A stretch of 64,000 nt of DNA from Bordetella avium (GTDB taxonomy: Bacteria; Pseudomonadota; Gammaproteobacteria; Burkholderiales; Burkholderiaceae_B). Below, piece by piece: positions 8,751 to 16,716 of this stretch. A model generated the notes under the pieces. It searched no databases. It was not told the DNA's origin and saw only the letters and a program-made list of their open reading frames with translations. How positions within the stretch are numbered: the first letter of the stretch is position 1; each line of letters begins with the position of its first letter. Position numbers and translations under genes: made by a program. The stretch is from the NCBI RefSeq assembly GCF_034424645.1, contig NZ_CP139969.1:3100001-3164000 (forward strand), read 5' to 3'.

Positions 8751-9514
8751 CAAGCGCGAACCCACCCCTGCTGGACGACAAGGTTGTCATGGTGACCGGC
8801 GCGGCCGGCGGACTCGGTCAGGCTATCGCCAAGCATTGTCTCGATGCCGGCGCCCGCGTGGCCCTCCTGGATCGGGACGCGGACATGCTGGCGCAAGGCT
8901 GCCGGACCTTAGCCCTCGCACCCTCCCGCATCCTGACGCTGAGCTGCGACATCACCGACGCCGATGCCTCCCGCTCGGCCGTGGAACAGATCGCCACCCA
9001 CTGGGGCGCCATCGACGCTCTCGTAAACAACGCCGCCACCGTCACGCCAAGCGCCAAGGTCGCCGACCTGACACCGGATCAATGGCGGCTCGCGCTGGAC
9101 GTCAACCTCACCGGCGCCTGGCTGATGAGCAAGTGGGCGATTAGGCATATGACGCGCGGCGGCGTCGTACTGAATATTGCTTCGCAACTGGGCAGCGTCG
9201 CCGCGCCGGGCCGGGGCGCCTATGGGGCGAGCAAGGCTGGCCTGATCGCCCTGGCGCGGGCCATCGCGGTGGACCATGCCGCCGACGGCATCCGCGCCTT
9301 GAGCCTATCGCCCGGCGCGGTCTTGACCAGCCGCCTGGTGGATCGCTACGGCAGCGCGCAGGCCGCCAGCGCCGCCTTAGCCGCCAAATACCCGGCCGGG
9401 CGACTCGGCACCGTTGAAGAGATCGCGCAAACCGCAGTTTTTCTGATCAGCGAGGCTGCCTCGTTCATCACGGGCACGGACATCCGTGCCGACGGCGGCT
9501 ATACCGCGCAATAG
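8747..9514 (+). CDS. Short-chain dehydrogenase/reductase
   Basis: A second SDR, 255 residues from the ATG at 8747, which overlaps the stop of the preceding SDR by four bases. TGAAGGLG (17-24), NNAA (94-97), Ser146, Tyr159 and Lys163 (YGASK) form the full cofactor and catalytic set, and the C-terminal TGTDIRADGGY is typical. The pair of distinct SDRs suggests a two-step oxidation or stereochemical inversion of one intermediate. It lies in the plus-strand arm with the GntR gene and the lyase and is followed by a Bug receptor 54 bases downstream. Confidence 0.9.
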   Translation: MTSANPPLLDDKVVMVTGAAGGLGQAIAKHCLDAGARVALLDRDADMLAQGCRTLALAPSRILTLSCDITDADASRSAVEQIATHWGAIDALVNNAATVTPSAKVADLTPDQWRLALDVNLTGAWLMSKWAIRHMTRGGVVLNIASQLGSVAAPGRGAYGASKAGLIALARAIAVDHAADGIRALSLSPGAVLTSRLVDRYGSAQAASAALAAKYPAGRLGTVEEIAQTAVFLISEAASFITGTDIRADGGYTAQ

Positions 9515-9568
9515 CGCGGCCACCGTTTTACTCACGCAATGCTTACACCACAACAAGGGGATTGAATC

Positions 9569-10594
9569 ATGACGCACTCGATTACTTCCGCCACGCGCAC
9601 GCGCCTGTCGCGCCGCAGAGCACTCGGTATGCTGGCCACGCTTGCCGGGGCCATCGGGCTTGTCAGCGCCCCCGCTTTTGCGCAGGGCAGCGACAACTTC
9701 CCCAATCGTTCCGTCACGATCGTCGTGCCCTTCCCGGCCGGCGGCGCCACTGACATCACCGCTCGCCTGGTAGCCGAAGGCCTGTCCAAAAAGTGGGGCC
9801 AGCCAGTCGTCATCGAGAACAAGCCGGGCGCGGGCGGCAACGTCGGCTCAGAATACGTGTCTCGCGCCGCGCCTGATGGCTACACCCTAGTGCTGGGCGT
9901 CACCGGCTCGCACGGCATCAACCCGTCGCTCTACAAAAACATGCGCTATGACCCCCTCAAGGATTTCGAGGCCGTCACGCAAGCCACCCTCTACCCGAAC
10001 GCGATCATCGTCAACAACGACGTACCGGCCAACAACCTGCAAGAACTCATCGCGCTGCTGAAAAACACCGATAAGTACTATTCGTATGGCTCCGATGGCA
10101 ATGGCACGGCTTCCCACCTGGGCATGGAACTGATCAAAAACCAGGGCAAGTTCGAGCTTTCGCACATCCCCTACCGCGGCAGCTCGCCGATGGTGACGGA
10201 CCTGCTGGGTGGGCAGATCCAGGTCGGCATCACTGGCCTGCCCGCCGTACAAGCCTACGCGAAAAGCGGCAAGCTGAAGATCGTGGCCTTGACCACGGCC
10301 GAGCGTTTTGCCAGCGCGCCCGACTACCCGACGGTGGCTGAGCAGGGCTTTACGGGCTATGCCGCGCCGCCCTGGTCTGGCTTCTTTGTTCCCAAGGGCA
10401 CGCCCAAGCCCTTGGTGGAAAAAATCTCGGCCGACATCCGCGAAGTCATGGCCGACCCGGCGGCAAAGGAAAAAATCATCGCCGCCGGCAGCGAATTCAC
10501 GCCCACCACGCCCGAGCAGTTCGAGGTCTTCGTGCAGCAGGAAATCGCAAAGTGGGCCGAGGCCGTCAAGATCTCCGGCGCCCGCATCGACTAA
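9569..10594 (+). CDS. Bug/TctC-family periplasmic solute receptor
   Basis: A 341-residue periplasmic binding protein of the tripartite tricarboxylate transporter family, much expanded in Bordetella and relatives. An N-terminal export signal ends near AFAQG (about residue 38); the LSRRRALGML segment contains twin arginines, so Tat export is possible. Family motifs PFPAGGATDITARL, NKPGAGGN and APDGYTL are intact. No TctA/TctB membrane subunits are in the window, so it must use a distant transporter or act as a sensor. As last gene of the regulon it probably recognises the carboxylate, imide or amide degraded there. Confidence 0.92.
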   Translation: MTHSITSATRTRLSRRRALGMLATLAGAIGLVSAPAFAQGSDNFPNRSVTIVVPFPAGGATDITARLVAEGLSKKWGQPVVIENKPGAGGNVGSEYVSRAAPDGYTLVLGVTGSHGINPSLYKNMRYDPLKDFEAVTQATLYPNAIIVNNDVPANNLQELIALLKNTDKYYSYGSDGNGTASHLGMELIKNQGKFELSHIPYRGSSPMVTDLLGGQIQVGITGLPAVQAYAKSGKLKIVALTTAERFASAPDYPTVAEQGFTGYAAPPWSGFFVPKGTPKPLVEKISADIREVMADPAAKEKIIAAGSEFTPTTPEQFEVFVQQEIAKWAEAVKISGARID

Positions 10595-10743
10595 ACCGCA
10601 GCACCGCCCGCCCCGCCAGCGCGGCGGCCTGCACCACCAAGGCAGATGCACGGCAAGCCATTGGGCTTGACCGCGCATCGCCTATCTCCCGCAGATGCGC
10701 GAAGCGTTCGTCGCCCTGACGCCTTGGGTGCGCCCCAGGCAGA

Positions 10744-11250
10744 TCACCTGAATATCTCTGGCAGACGCTTGATATCCGACAGGCTGCCGCTGCGAGCATT
10801 GAGCGCCAACATCGGCAGATAATGCTTGATGTAGGCCAGCAGCAGCACCACATTCATATACAGGCAGAGGGTCCCCATATAGGTCAGGGAGAAAATGCCG
10901 TCATACCGCTGATTCAGAAAGACAGCGTTGTAGAACACCATGCCACTGATGGGAAAAAGGATAAGCAAACCCAATGGCACGAAGATATTGCCTATCAGAA
11001 ACAGGCCGCCCACGATCTCTAGCGTCTTGACCAAATTGAAAAGCCCGACTTCGACAAGGGTGATCAGCATCTTGTTGGAGGCGGGCAGCGTACCGAAAGG
11101 TTGGGGAAAAATAGGCTGATACCCCAGTTGATGCAGCCAATAGCTCGCCCCGCTGACGACCATCCAGGCACCGAGATAAAGACGCATCAGGGCGATGACG
11201 AGTTGGCCGGCGGTCCTGATGTCCAACTTGAAGCTTATTGAGTCCTTCAT
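10744..11250 (-). CDS. DoxX-like integral membrane protein (third relative)
   Basis: A 168-residue protein with about four hydrophobic segments. Its MRLYLGAWMVVSG start, VKTLEIVGGLFLIGN and NIFVPLGL match the other two DoxX-like proteins at 11973-12434 and 23958-24425, so the three form a local paralogous family. It lacks their C-terminal PRQLFTG-QEL motif and is longer at the N-terminus. It forms a two-gene unit with the SnoaL-like gene upstream (14-base gap). DoxX-family proteins are inner-membrane proteins, some linked to quinone or sulfur redox; no function can be assigned here. Confidence 0.75.
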   Translation of the reverse strand: MKDSISFKLDIRTAGQLVIALMRLYLGAWMVVSGASYWLHQLGYQPIFPQPFGTLPASNKMLITLVEVGLFNLVKTLEIVGGLFLIGNIFVPLGLLILFPISGMVFYNAVFLNQRYDGIFSLTYMGTLCLYMNVVLLLAYIKHYLPMLALNARSGSLSDIKRLPEIFR

Positions 11251-11264
11251 TCTTTTCTTCCCCT

Positions 11265-11702
11265 CTAATCCCGCAGTGTCGTGGCCACCACGCGGCCGGG
11301 CTGTCCGGCGTCAGTCCGGGCGACTCGTTCACGAGAGGCGATGCGGCCGTTCTGGATCTGGAAGATCTCTACGAACTCGGTATCGGCGCCATCCAATGCG
11401 GCCCGGTACTGCACCACGACATTCAAGCCTTCGGCTACGACGCGAACCAGCTTGGGCTCGAAAGCCCCCTTGGCGGGCAAAACGTCAGTGGCAGCCACCG
11501 TGTCCTTGATCTTGGGCGAAAAGAACAGCTCCGCCGCTTTGTCCGTGTTCCCCTGCTTATAGGCCAAGTCCATGTATTTGGCGACGACGTCGCGTGGCAG
11601 CTCCCCCTCGCCCGGGGCCCAGGTCCAGCGCGGATTGGTATGCAGACCATGGGCGATCCACGCAATCAGCGCGATGCCCCCCAATAAAGACAGAATGCGC
11701 AT
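11265..11702 (-). CDS. Secreted or membrane-anchored SnoaL/NTF2-like protein
   Basis: A 145-residue protein with an N-terminal hydrophobic segment (residues 1-20, ILSLLGGIALIAWIAHG) that is a signal or anchor. The rest resembles a SnoaL-like NTF2 fold: VAKYMDLAYKQGNTDKAAELF, then a strand-rich half with FVEIFQIQNGRIAS, which is a family hallmark. Such domains bind or transform small hydrophobic molecules, but no catalytic residues are evident. It is the first gene of a pair with the DoxX-like protein and is divergent from the next DoxX-like gene. Fold assignment is moderate. Confidence 0.65.
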   Translation of the reverse strand: MRILSLLGGIALIAWIAHGLHTNPRWTWAPGEGELPRDVVAKYMDLAYKQGNTDKAAELFFSPKIKDTVAATDVLPAKGAFEPKLVRVVAEGLNVVVQYRAALDGADTEFVEIFQIQNGRIASRERVARTDAGQPGRVVATTLRD

Positions 11703-11972
11703 GCAGATTCCTTGTCTCCCACTTGGTATTTACCGGACTTTTACTCCGGAATTTTGTTTTCAGGGATTTTGAACGGGAAGCCGAGAAACAACAACAGCGG
11801 ATTTCACATCGCTGGTATGCAATTCCTGTATTTCCGTTCTTGTGGCGAGCGTGGCCCGAATCTGCAGGGTCTGCATATCGGCATACCAGCCATCCACTTT
11901 GCATGCTTGCTCGACCCATCGGCCGCCTTTAGATTTTGGCATCAGAAAAAGCCATTTCCAAAGGAAGCATGA

Positions 11973-12434
11973 ATGATGGAGGCTCAGCGTTTGCCATGGA
12001 AGTATCTGATCATGTGGTTGCGGTTCTACTATGCGATCCACTTCCTGAAGTCGGGAATCAACTATGCCGTGTTCGGGGTGATTCCCGACTTCAGCAAGGC
12101 GGGAGCGGTTGGCCCCTACCTGGCCGAGATGAACAACATCGGCTTCTACCCGTTCATCAAATATCTTGAAATCGTCCTGGGCGGCATGCTGCTGTTCAAT
12201 ATTTTCGTGCCCCTTGCTCTGGCCGTCATGGCGGGGGTGGCCTTCCAGATCGCCTATCTGAACCTCTTCGTTTCGCCCCACCCTCGGCAATTGTTCACAG
12301 GCACACAGGAGTTGCTGCTCTGCGGTTTACTGATAATTGCGTATGGGAAAAGCTATGCCGGCCTTTTCAAGCTGAAAGCCAAGCCGGCGTTTCTTTGGGA
12401 AAAAAACCGCCACCACGGACAGGACACGCCATGA
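11973..12434 (+). CDS. DoxX-like membrane protein, cassette copy A
   Basis: A 153-residue integral membrane protein with about four helices and AAGGAA six bases before the ATG. Shared features with the copy at 23958-24425: WLR-Y at the start, SG-Y near residue 27-30, IKYLEI-G-LLFN, and PRQLFTG-QEL before the last helix. It overlaps by four bases (ATGA) with a 64-residue membrane protein, the same gene order as in the second copy. No known activity can be assigned; the DoxX relationship is from hydropathy and the general motif pattern. It is divergent from the SnoaL/DoxX-like pair. Confidence 0.75.
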   Translation: MMEAQRLPWKYLIMWLRFYYAIHFLKSGINYAVFGVIPDFSKAGAVGPYLAEMNNIGFYPFIKYLEIVLGGMLLFNIFVPLALAVMAGVAFQIAYLNLFVSPHPRQLFTGTQELLLCGLLIIAYGKSYAGLFKLKAKPAFLWEKNRHHGQDTP

Positions 12435-12625
12435 AAAGCATCGGTCTCAAACATTTCGCCATAGTCCTTGGCGTCACCCTAGTCTGGACTTTGATTGTCA
12501 TTGGCTTCTCCACCACGATGGGTTCGCGTCCGTTGAGAATCTACGACTGGGGTCCGCCCGTTGGGGCATGCCTGCTCACCCTGATTTGCATGATCAAGGA
12601 CCGCGTCAAACAAGACGCCCGATAA
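12431..12625 (+). CDS. Small membrane protein, partner of DoxX-like copy A
   Basis: A 64-residue protein with two hydrophobic segments separated by the short loop RPLRIYDWGPP and ending in IKDRVKQD. The start at 12431 overlaps the stop of the DoxX-like gene (ATGA), implying coupled translation. The 61-residue protein at 23732-23917 has the same plan: P-[LI]-R-x-Y-D in the middle, G then L in the second helix, and [MF]-I-[KR]-D-R at the end. Recurrence of this plan behind a second DoxX-like gene is good evidence that it is a real gene. Function unknown. Confidence 0.8.
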   Translation: MKSIGLKHFAIVLGVTLVWTLIVIGFSTTMGSRPLRIYDWGPPVGACLLTLICMIKDRVKQDAR

Positions 12626-12812
12626 CATGGCCAAAGCCCGGCGTTCTCGCCTCATGTCGGGCGCCTGCCCGGACGCGGCGCCATCGCAGTCAGCCAGGGG
12701 CTCTGTGCGCGGGCAGGGTTTGGCGATGGCCGAACGCGAGTTCGCCCGGCAGGCAGCGCCGCCTACAGGGTCAGCGTGCTGCGGCCCGCAGCGTGCGCAG
12801 TTGCGGCCCGCG

Positions 12813-13781
12813 TCAAAGATCCAGCACCAACCTGGCGCTTTTTGCTCCGGAGCAGCAAACCATCATCGTCTTGCCCTGAGCCCGCTCGCTCTCGCTGAGA
12901 ACCGCGTCGCGATGGTCTACCTCCCCTTCCAGCACCGCGACTTCGCAGCATCCGCAAATGCCCTCCTGGCAAGAGAAATCCACCGGCACGCCGTTATCCA
13001 ACAAGACTTTCAGGATGCTGGCCCCCTCGGGCACGGCCATCTCCTTACCGCTGCGCGCAAGCGCCACGACAAAGCCGCCCTCCAGCGACGCGGCGGCTTT
13101 CGCGCCAAAGCGCTCCAGGTGCACGGTCCGGGGGTCCCGCTGCGCGGCGGCGGCCTCGTAGGCGTCGAGCATAGGCGTAGGGCCGCAGCAATAAAGATGC
13201 GTATCCTCGGCGGCGCCGCGCACGACAGCGCCCAGGTCGAGAAAGCAACCCTGCTCGTCGTCGAAATGCAGATGCACTTTGGCGAAAAGCGGTTCGAAGC
13301 GATCCAGGAACGCCGCATCCGCTCGCGTCCTGGCGCTGTACCACAGCTCCCAGGAAGCACCCACAGCCTCTAGCTGCTGGGCCATGCACCAGATCGGCGT
13401 GATACCGATTCCGCCGGCGATCAGGATAGAGTGCCGGGCATGCTCGGCGAGCGGAAAATGGTTGCGCGGCGCAGACACCGTCAGCGTCGTACCCACGCGC
13501 AGCTGTTCGTGCACGTAGCGCGAGCCTCCCCGGCTGGCGGCCTCCCGCTTGACGCCCAGCAGGTAGCTGCGGGGATGCGCGCCGGGCTCGACCAGCGAGT
13601 ACGAGCGCACCAGACCCTGACCCAGATACAGGTCGATATGGGCCCCGGGAGTGGCGGCGGGCAGTTCAGCGCCGTCCGGATGCACCAGCTCCACCAGGTG
13701 GATGTCGCGCGCCGCGTAGCGGATCGCCTGCACCCGTAATTCCAAAAGGCCCTTGTCCGAGCCCGGCAAAAAAGCGCTCAT
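12813..13781 (-). CDS. Phthalate-dioxygenase-type reductase (FMN, NAD, plant-type 2Fe-2S)
   Basis: A 322-residue class IA oxygenase reductase. The flavin motif RSYS (59-62), nucleotide site GGIGITP (123-129) and YCCGP (197-201), and a C-terminal ferredoxin domain with Cys271, Cys276, Cys279 and Cys309 appear in that order. It would pass electrons from NADH to the Rieske oxygenase at 19043-20230, which has no other reductase nearby. VanB and phthalate dioxygenase reductase share this layout. It is the last gene of the minus-strand aromatic operon, so supply of reductase may be limited by its distal position. Confidence 0.93.
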   Translation of the reverse strand: MSAFLPGSDKGLLELRVQAIRYAARDIHLVELVHPDGAELPAATPGAHIDLYLGQGLVRSYSLVEPGAHPRSYLLGVKREAASRGGSRYVHEQLRVGTTLTVSAPRNHFPLAEHARHSILIAGGIGITPIWCMAQQLEAVGASWELWYSARTRADAAFLDRFEPLFAKVHLHFDDEQGCFLDLGAVVRGAAEDTHLYCCGPTPMLDAYEAAAAQRDPRTVHLERFGAKAAASLEGGFVVALARSGKEMAVPEGASILKVLLDNGVPVDFSCQEGICGCCEVAVLEGEVDHRDAVLSESERAQGKTMMVCCSGAKSARLVLDL

Positions 13782-13793
13782 ATCGTCATCATC

Positions 13794-14648
13794 CTAGGCG
13801 GCCACCGACACTGTCATCGCGCCGATGCCCTCGATCTCGGCATGCATCACGTCCCCGGCCACCACCGGCCCCACCCCGTCGCAGGTGCCCGTCATAATGA
13901 CGTCCCCAGGCTCCAGGGTGTAAAAGCGCGAGGCCCAGGCGATCTGCTCGGCGATATGCAAGATCATTTCCGAGGTGTTCGCCACCTGACGGTCCGCGCC
14001 GTTGACGCTCAGGCGTAAGCCTAAGCGCTGCGGGTCGGCGATCTCGTCGGCCGTCACCAGCCAGGGGCCGAGCACGGAATAGGTGTCCAGGGACTTGCGC
14101 ATGGAGCGGTCCTCGGCGCCGCGCACCGTCATGTCCAGCGCAATCGTGTAGCCCGCAATATAGGCCAGCGCGTCCTGTTCGGAGACGTTCCTGGCGGTCC
14201 TGCCGATGATGGCGGCCAACTCGATTTCGTGATGGGTTAGCCTCTGCGGCATGCTGATGCGCACCGGCTCGCCGCAACCGATCAGCGAACTATTCGCCTT
14301 GAGAAACAGCCCCTGCTCGAGCACGCTGCCAGTCTCCCGGCCCGTGAAGGTCGCCACGTCGGCCGCCACCTCTTCCACGTGCTTCAGGTAGTTCACCGGC
14401 ACGCCGATGATTTTTCCCGGATTCGCCACGGGGCTGAGCAGCCTCACGGAATCCAGGGGATAGAACGGCGCCTGAGACAGCAGTTTTTCGATGGCGGCGC
14501 GCAACTCGGGAAGATGCGCGATCGCCAGATCGCCCGCGCGATTCGGGTAAGCGGGGGCAGGCAGCGCCCGCAAGGCGGCGCTCACGTCCGCGACGAAAGC
14601 GCCGTCGACGACGCCCAGTCGATCATCATTGAACCAGCAGATCTTCAT
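13794..14648 (-). CDS. FAH-family hydrolase (acylpyruvase / fumarylpyruvate hydrolase type)
   Basis: A 284-residue fumarylacetoacetate hydrolase family protein. The metal-binding set Glu141 and Glu143 (HHEIELAAIIG) and Asp172 (ALDMTVRGAEDRS) is intact, as are GKIIGVPVNYLKH and the C-terminal TGTCDGVG. In gentisate degradation such an enzyme splits maleyl- or fumarylpyruvate into fumarate or maleate and pyruvate. It lies 11 bases after the gentisate-dioxygenase-like cupin and 12 before the reductase, which supports that role. No maleylpyruvate isomerase is visible, so direct cleavage of maleylpyruvate is possible. Confidence 0.88.
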   Translation of the reverse strand: MKICWFNDDRLGVVDGAFVADVSAALRALPAPAYPNRAGDLAIAHLPELRAAIEKLLSQAPFYPLDSVRLLSPVANPGKIIGVPVNYLKHVEEVAADVATFTGRETGSVLEQGLFLKANSSLIGCGEPVRISMPQRLTHHEIELAAIIGRTARNVSEQDALAYIAGYTIALDMTVRGAEDRSMRKSLDTYSVLGPWLVTADEIADPQRLGLRLSVNGADRQVANTSEMILHIAEQIAWASRFYTLEPGDVIMTGTCDGVGPVVAGDVMHAEIEGIGAMTVSVAA

Positions 14649-14659
14649 CTTTCTTCCTG

Positions 14660-15673
14660 TCAGAAATCTTCGCGCACGTCTTCGGCCAGCAGGTTCAGCC
14701 TGCGCAGCACGTCCGCATCCGAAACGACGAAAAAGCGCGCCTTCCCTTCGAATGTGGTATGAGTGACCCAGTTGTGCTGGGGTACGGTAAACACATCGCG
14801 CGCCTTCCAGCGAAACCGCGCATCCCCGACCCGGCTCTCGCCCTGCCCTTCGACCACGGCGACCACCAGATTGGCGTTCGAACGGGTCGGCCGGGACGAC
14901 ATGCCCGCGTCCAGCTCCTGCATCGTGGTGTCGAGCAGGGGTAAAGCGCCCTGTCCCGTCAGGGGATTGACGTAGCGCACCCTGCGGATGCCGTCGCGCG
15001 AGGCGGGCGCATAGTGCAGCGCGCGCACCGCGTCCTCGTAGGGGTAGCGGAACACCGGAGACCTGTCCGCATCACCCAGCGTGACGCAAGGCGCGATATT
15101 CGGCGAAGCATAGGCCTCGTCGCGCATCGTCTGCGGCCTGGGCTCCATGGGCCCAGGTTGAAACACGGCGGTCCCCAGGTACATATGCAAAGGCACGTCC
15201 AGCACGTCCAGCCACACCACCGGCTCGCTACCGTCGTGGCGATGCGCGTGCCAGGCCATTCCCGGCGTCAGCACGAGGTCGCCGAACGCCATCGGACACT
15301 CCTTGCCGTCCACCAGGGTCACAGCGCCCCGGCCTTCCAGCATGAAGCGCAACGCGTTCATGGTGTGCCGATGCGCACGCGCGGTCTCGCCTGGCAAGAG
15401 ACACTGAAAGGCCGCCAACACGTTGCCGCAGGTGTACTCGTCAGCGACAGAGTGCGATTGCGGACTCAGCATCTGCAAGACGCGGCGCTGTACTGCGGCC
15501 GGCGAAGTCTCCTGGAACGCCAGGTCGATCAAGGGGCGCGTTTGCTCCCAGCGCCAGATATGGCTGGGTACGGCGCCATCCTGCTCCTTGTGCGCATTCG
15601 GGCTTTCCCAAAGCGGCGCCAGCCCGGCCTCGCGCCACTGCCTGCGGATTGCTTCGCTGCTCGATGACATCAC
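14660..15673 (-). CDS. Bicupin ring-cleavage dioxygenase, gentisate 1,2-dioxygenase family
   Basis: A 337-residue two-cupin protein. The iron-binding cupin is the N-terminal one: His101 and His103 in HRHTMNALRFMLEG, with a second histidine cluster WHAHRHDG at 141-147. This layout fits gentisate 1,2-dioxygenase and the related salicylate or 1-hydroxy-2-naphthoate dioxygenases. It lies in an operon with a Rieske oxygenase and an FAH hydrolase, as expected for a gentisate route. The exact ring substrate (gentisate, salicylate or a substituted form) is not determined. The start could be Met1 or Met2. Confidence 0.85.
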   Translation of the reverse strand: MMSSSSEAIRRQWREAGLAPLWESPNAHKEQDGAVPSHIWRWEQTRPLIDLAFQETSPAAVQRRVLQMLSPQSHSVADEYTCGNVLAAFQCLLPGETARAHRHTMNALRFMLEGRGAVTLVDGKECPMAFGDLVLTPGMAWHAHRHDGSEPVVWLDVLDVPLHMYLGTAVFQPGPMEPRPQTMRDEAYASPNIAPCVTLGDADRSPVFRYPYEDAVRALHYAPASRDGIRRVRYVNPLTGQGALPLLDTTMQELDAGMSSRPTRSNANLVVAVVEGQGESRVGDARFRWKARDVFTVPQHNWVTHTTFEGKARFFVVSDADVLRRLNLLAEDVREDF

Positions 15674-15680
15674 GGGCTCC

Positions 15681-16667
15681 TTACAGGCGATAGCTTTCGA
15701 ACGTGCCAGGATGGAACAAGTCTTCGGGCGTCACCAGGCGCGGCGACAGCCCCTGCTCATGGTGATGGCGGAAGAAGTGCTCCAGCACGTGACGGTTGGC
15801 GTCGATGCCGTAAGACCAGTAATCCTCGCCCATGAGGTCACGCGCTTCCTTCAGGCGTTCTTCGGCGAAAGGCAGCGTGATCTTGGTCGCCGACGTATCC
15901 GACAGGTGCTCGATTGCCTGACGCTTAGCCTGTTCGAATGCCTTGTAAATGGCGCCAGGCAACCAGGGGTGCTGCTCGGCCAGTTCGCGCCGAACGCCCA
16001 GGATATGCATGATGGGAAAGATACGGGTGCGCCGGTAGTACTCTTTGGCCGCCCCGACGGGGTCGCGAAACAACCAGCCGATATTGGGCGTGCCCGGCGC
16101 GACATCGGGGTGGCGCGGGGCGATATAGCCGTCGATCTCGCCCTGGGCTAACAGGCTGGAGATCGTCTCGCCGGCGGGCGCGTCTTGCAGCGTCAAGTTA
16201 TCCGGCAGCTTAATCTTTATTTTCTCGGGCCGACCCGCGTGAGAGATCCCGCCACGCACCCAGGTCACATCGGACGGCATAATGCCGTAGTCGTCCTGCA
16301 GAATTGCGCGCGCCCACACATTGGCGGTCAACTGATATTCCGGCAGCCCTATCTTGCGGCCGCGCAGGTCTTCCGGGCTCTCGATCCGGTCTGTGCGGCA
16401 ATAGATGGACGTGTGTCGAAAAGCCCGCGACAGGAATACCGGGATGCCCACGTAGGGAAAGTTCCCCTGCGCAGTCTGTAGGGTCGAACTGGACAGCGAC
16501 AGCTCGCAGATATCGAATTCCTGCCCGCGGAAAGCACGAAAGAAAATCTCTTCGGGCGACAGCGTCATGATCGTGGGGTCCACGCCGTCGATCTGGACGG
16601 CGCCGTCTATCAGCGGACGGCAGCGGTCATAGTTTCCGATAGCCACGGAAAGTTTCAGTTTGCTCAT
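15681..16667 (-). CDS. 4,5-dihydroxyphthalate decarboxylase-like / NMT1-type protein
   Basis: A 328-residue protein without a signal peptide, from the ATG at 16667 (the open frame continues upstream but MSKLKLSVAIGNYDRC is the natural start). It matches the periplasmic-binding-protein-like fold used by 4,5-dihydroxyphthalate decarboxylase (Pht5): DRCRPLIDGAVQIDGV, SPEEIFFRAFRGQEFDICELS, and MHILGVRRELAEQHPWLP. Being cytoplasmic and inside an aromatic operon, decarboxylation of an aromatic acid is more likely than transport. It would link a carboxylated ring produced by the Rieske system to the ring-cleavage cupin. The active-site residues are not well enough known to confirm by eye. Confidence 0.75.
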   Translation of the reverse strand: MSKLKLSVAIGNYDRCRPLIDGAVQIDGVDPTIMTLSPEEIFFRAFRGQEFDICELSLSSSTLQTAQGNFPYVGIPVFLSRAFRHTSIYCRTDRIESPEDLRGRKIGLPEYQLTANVWARAILQDDYGIMPSDVTWVRGGISHAGRPEKIKIKLPDNLTLQDAPAGETISSLLAQGEIDGYIAPRHPDVAPGTPNIGWLFRDPVGAAKEYYRRTRIFPIMHILGVRRELAEQHPWLPGAIYKAFEQAKRQAIEHLSDTSATKITLPFAEERLKEARDLMGEDYWSYGIDANRHVLEHFFRHHHEQGLSPRLVTPEDLFHPGTFESYRL

Positions 16668-16716
16668 GAATCGTGTTCTCTGTTCTTGGCTTCGCGGTAA
16701 GCGAAACGCGGTGGGA

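Noticed and set aside
11745..11765. CGGAATTTTGTTTTCAG as a fourth copy of the TAGAATTT/TTCTA palindrome
   Set aside because: It needs a one-base gap and has a poor right arm; similarity is probably due to AT-rich promoter composition.
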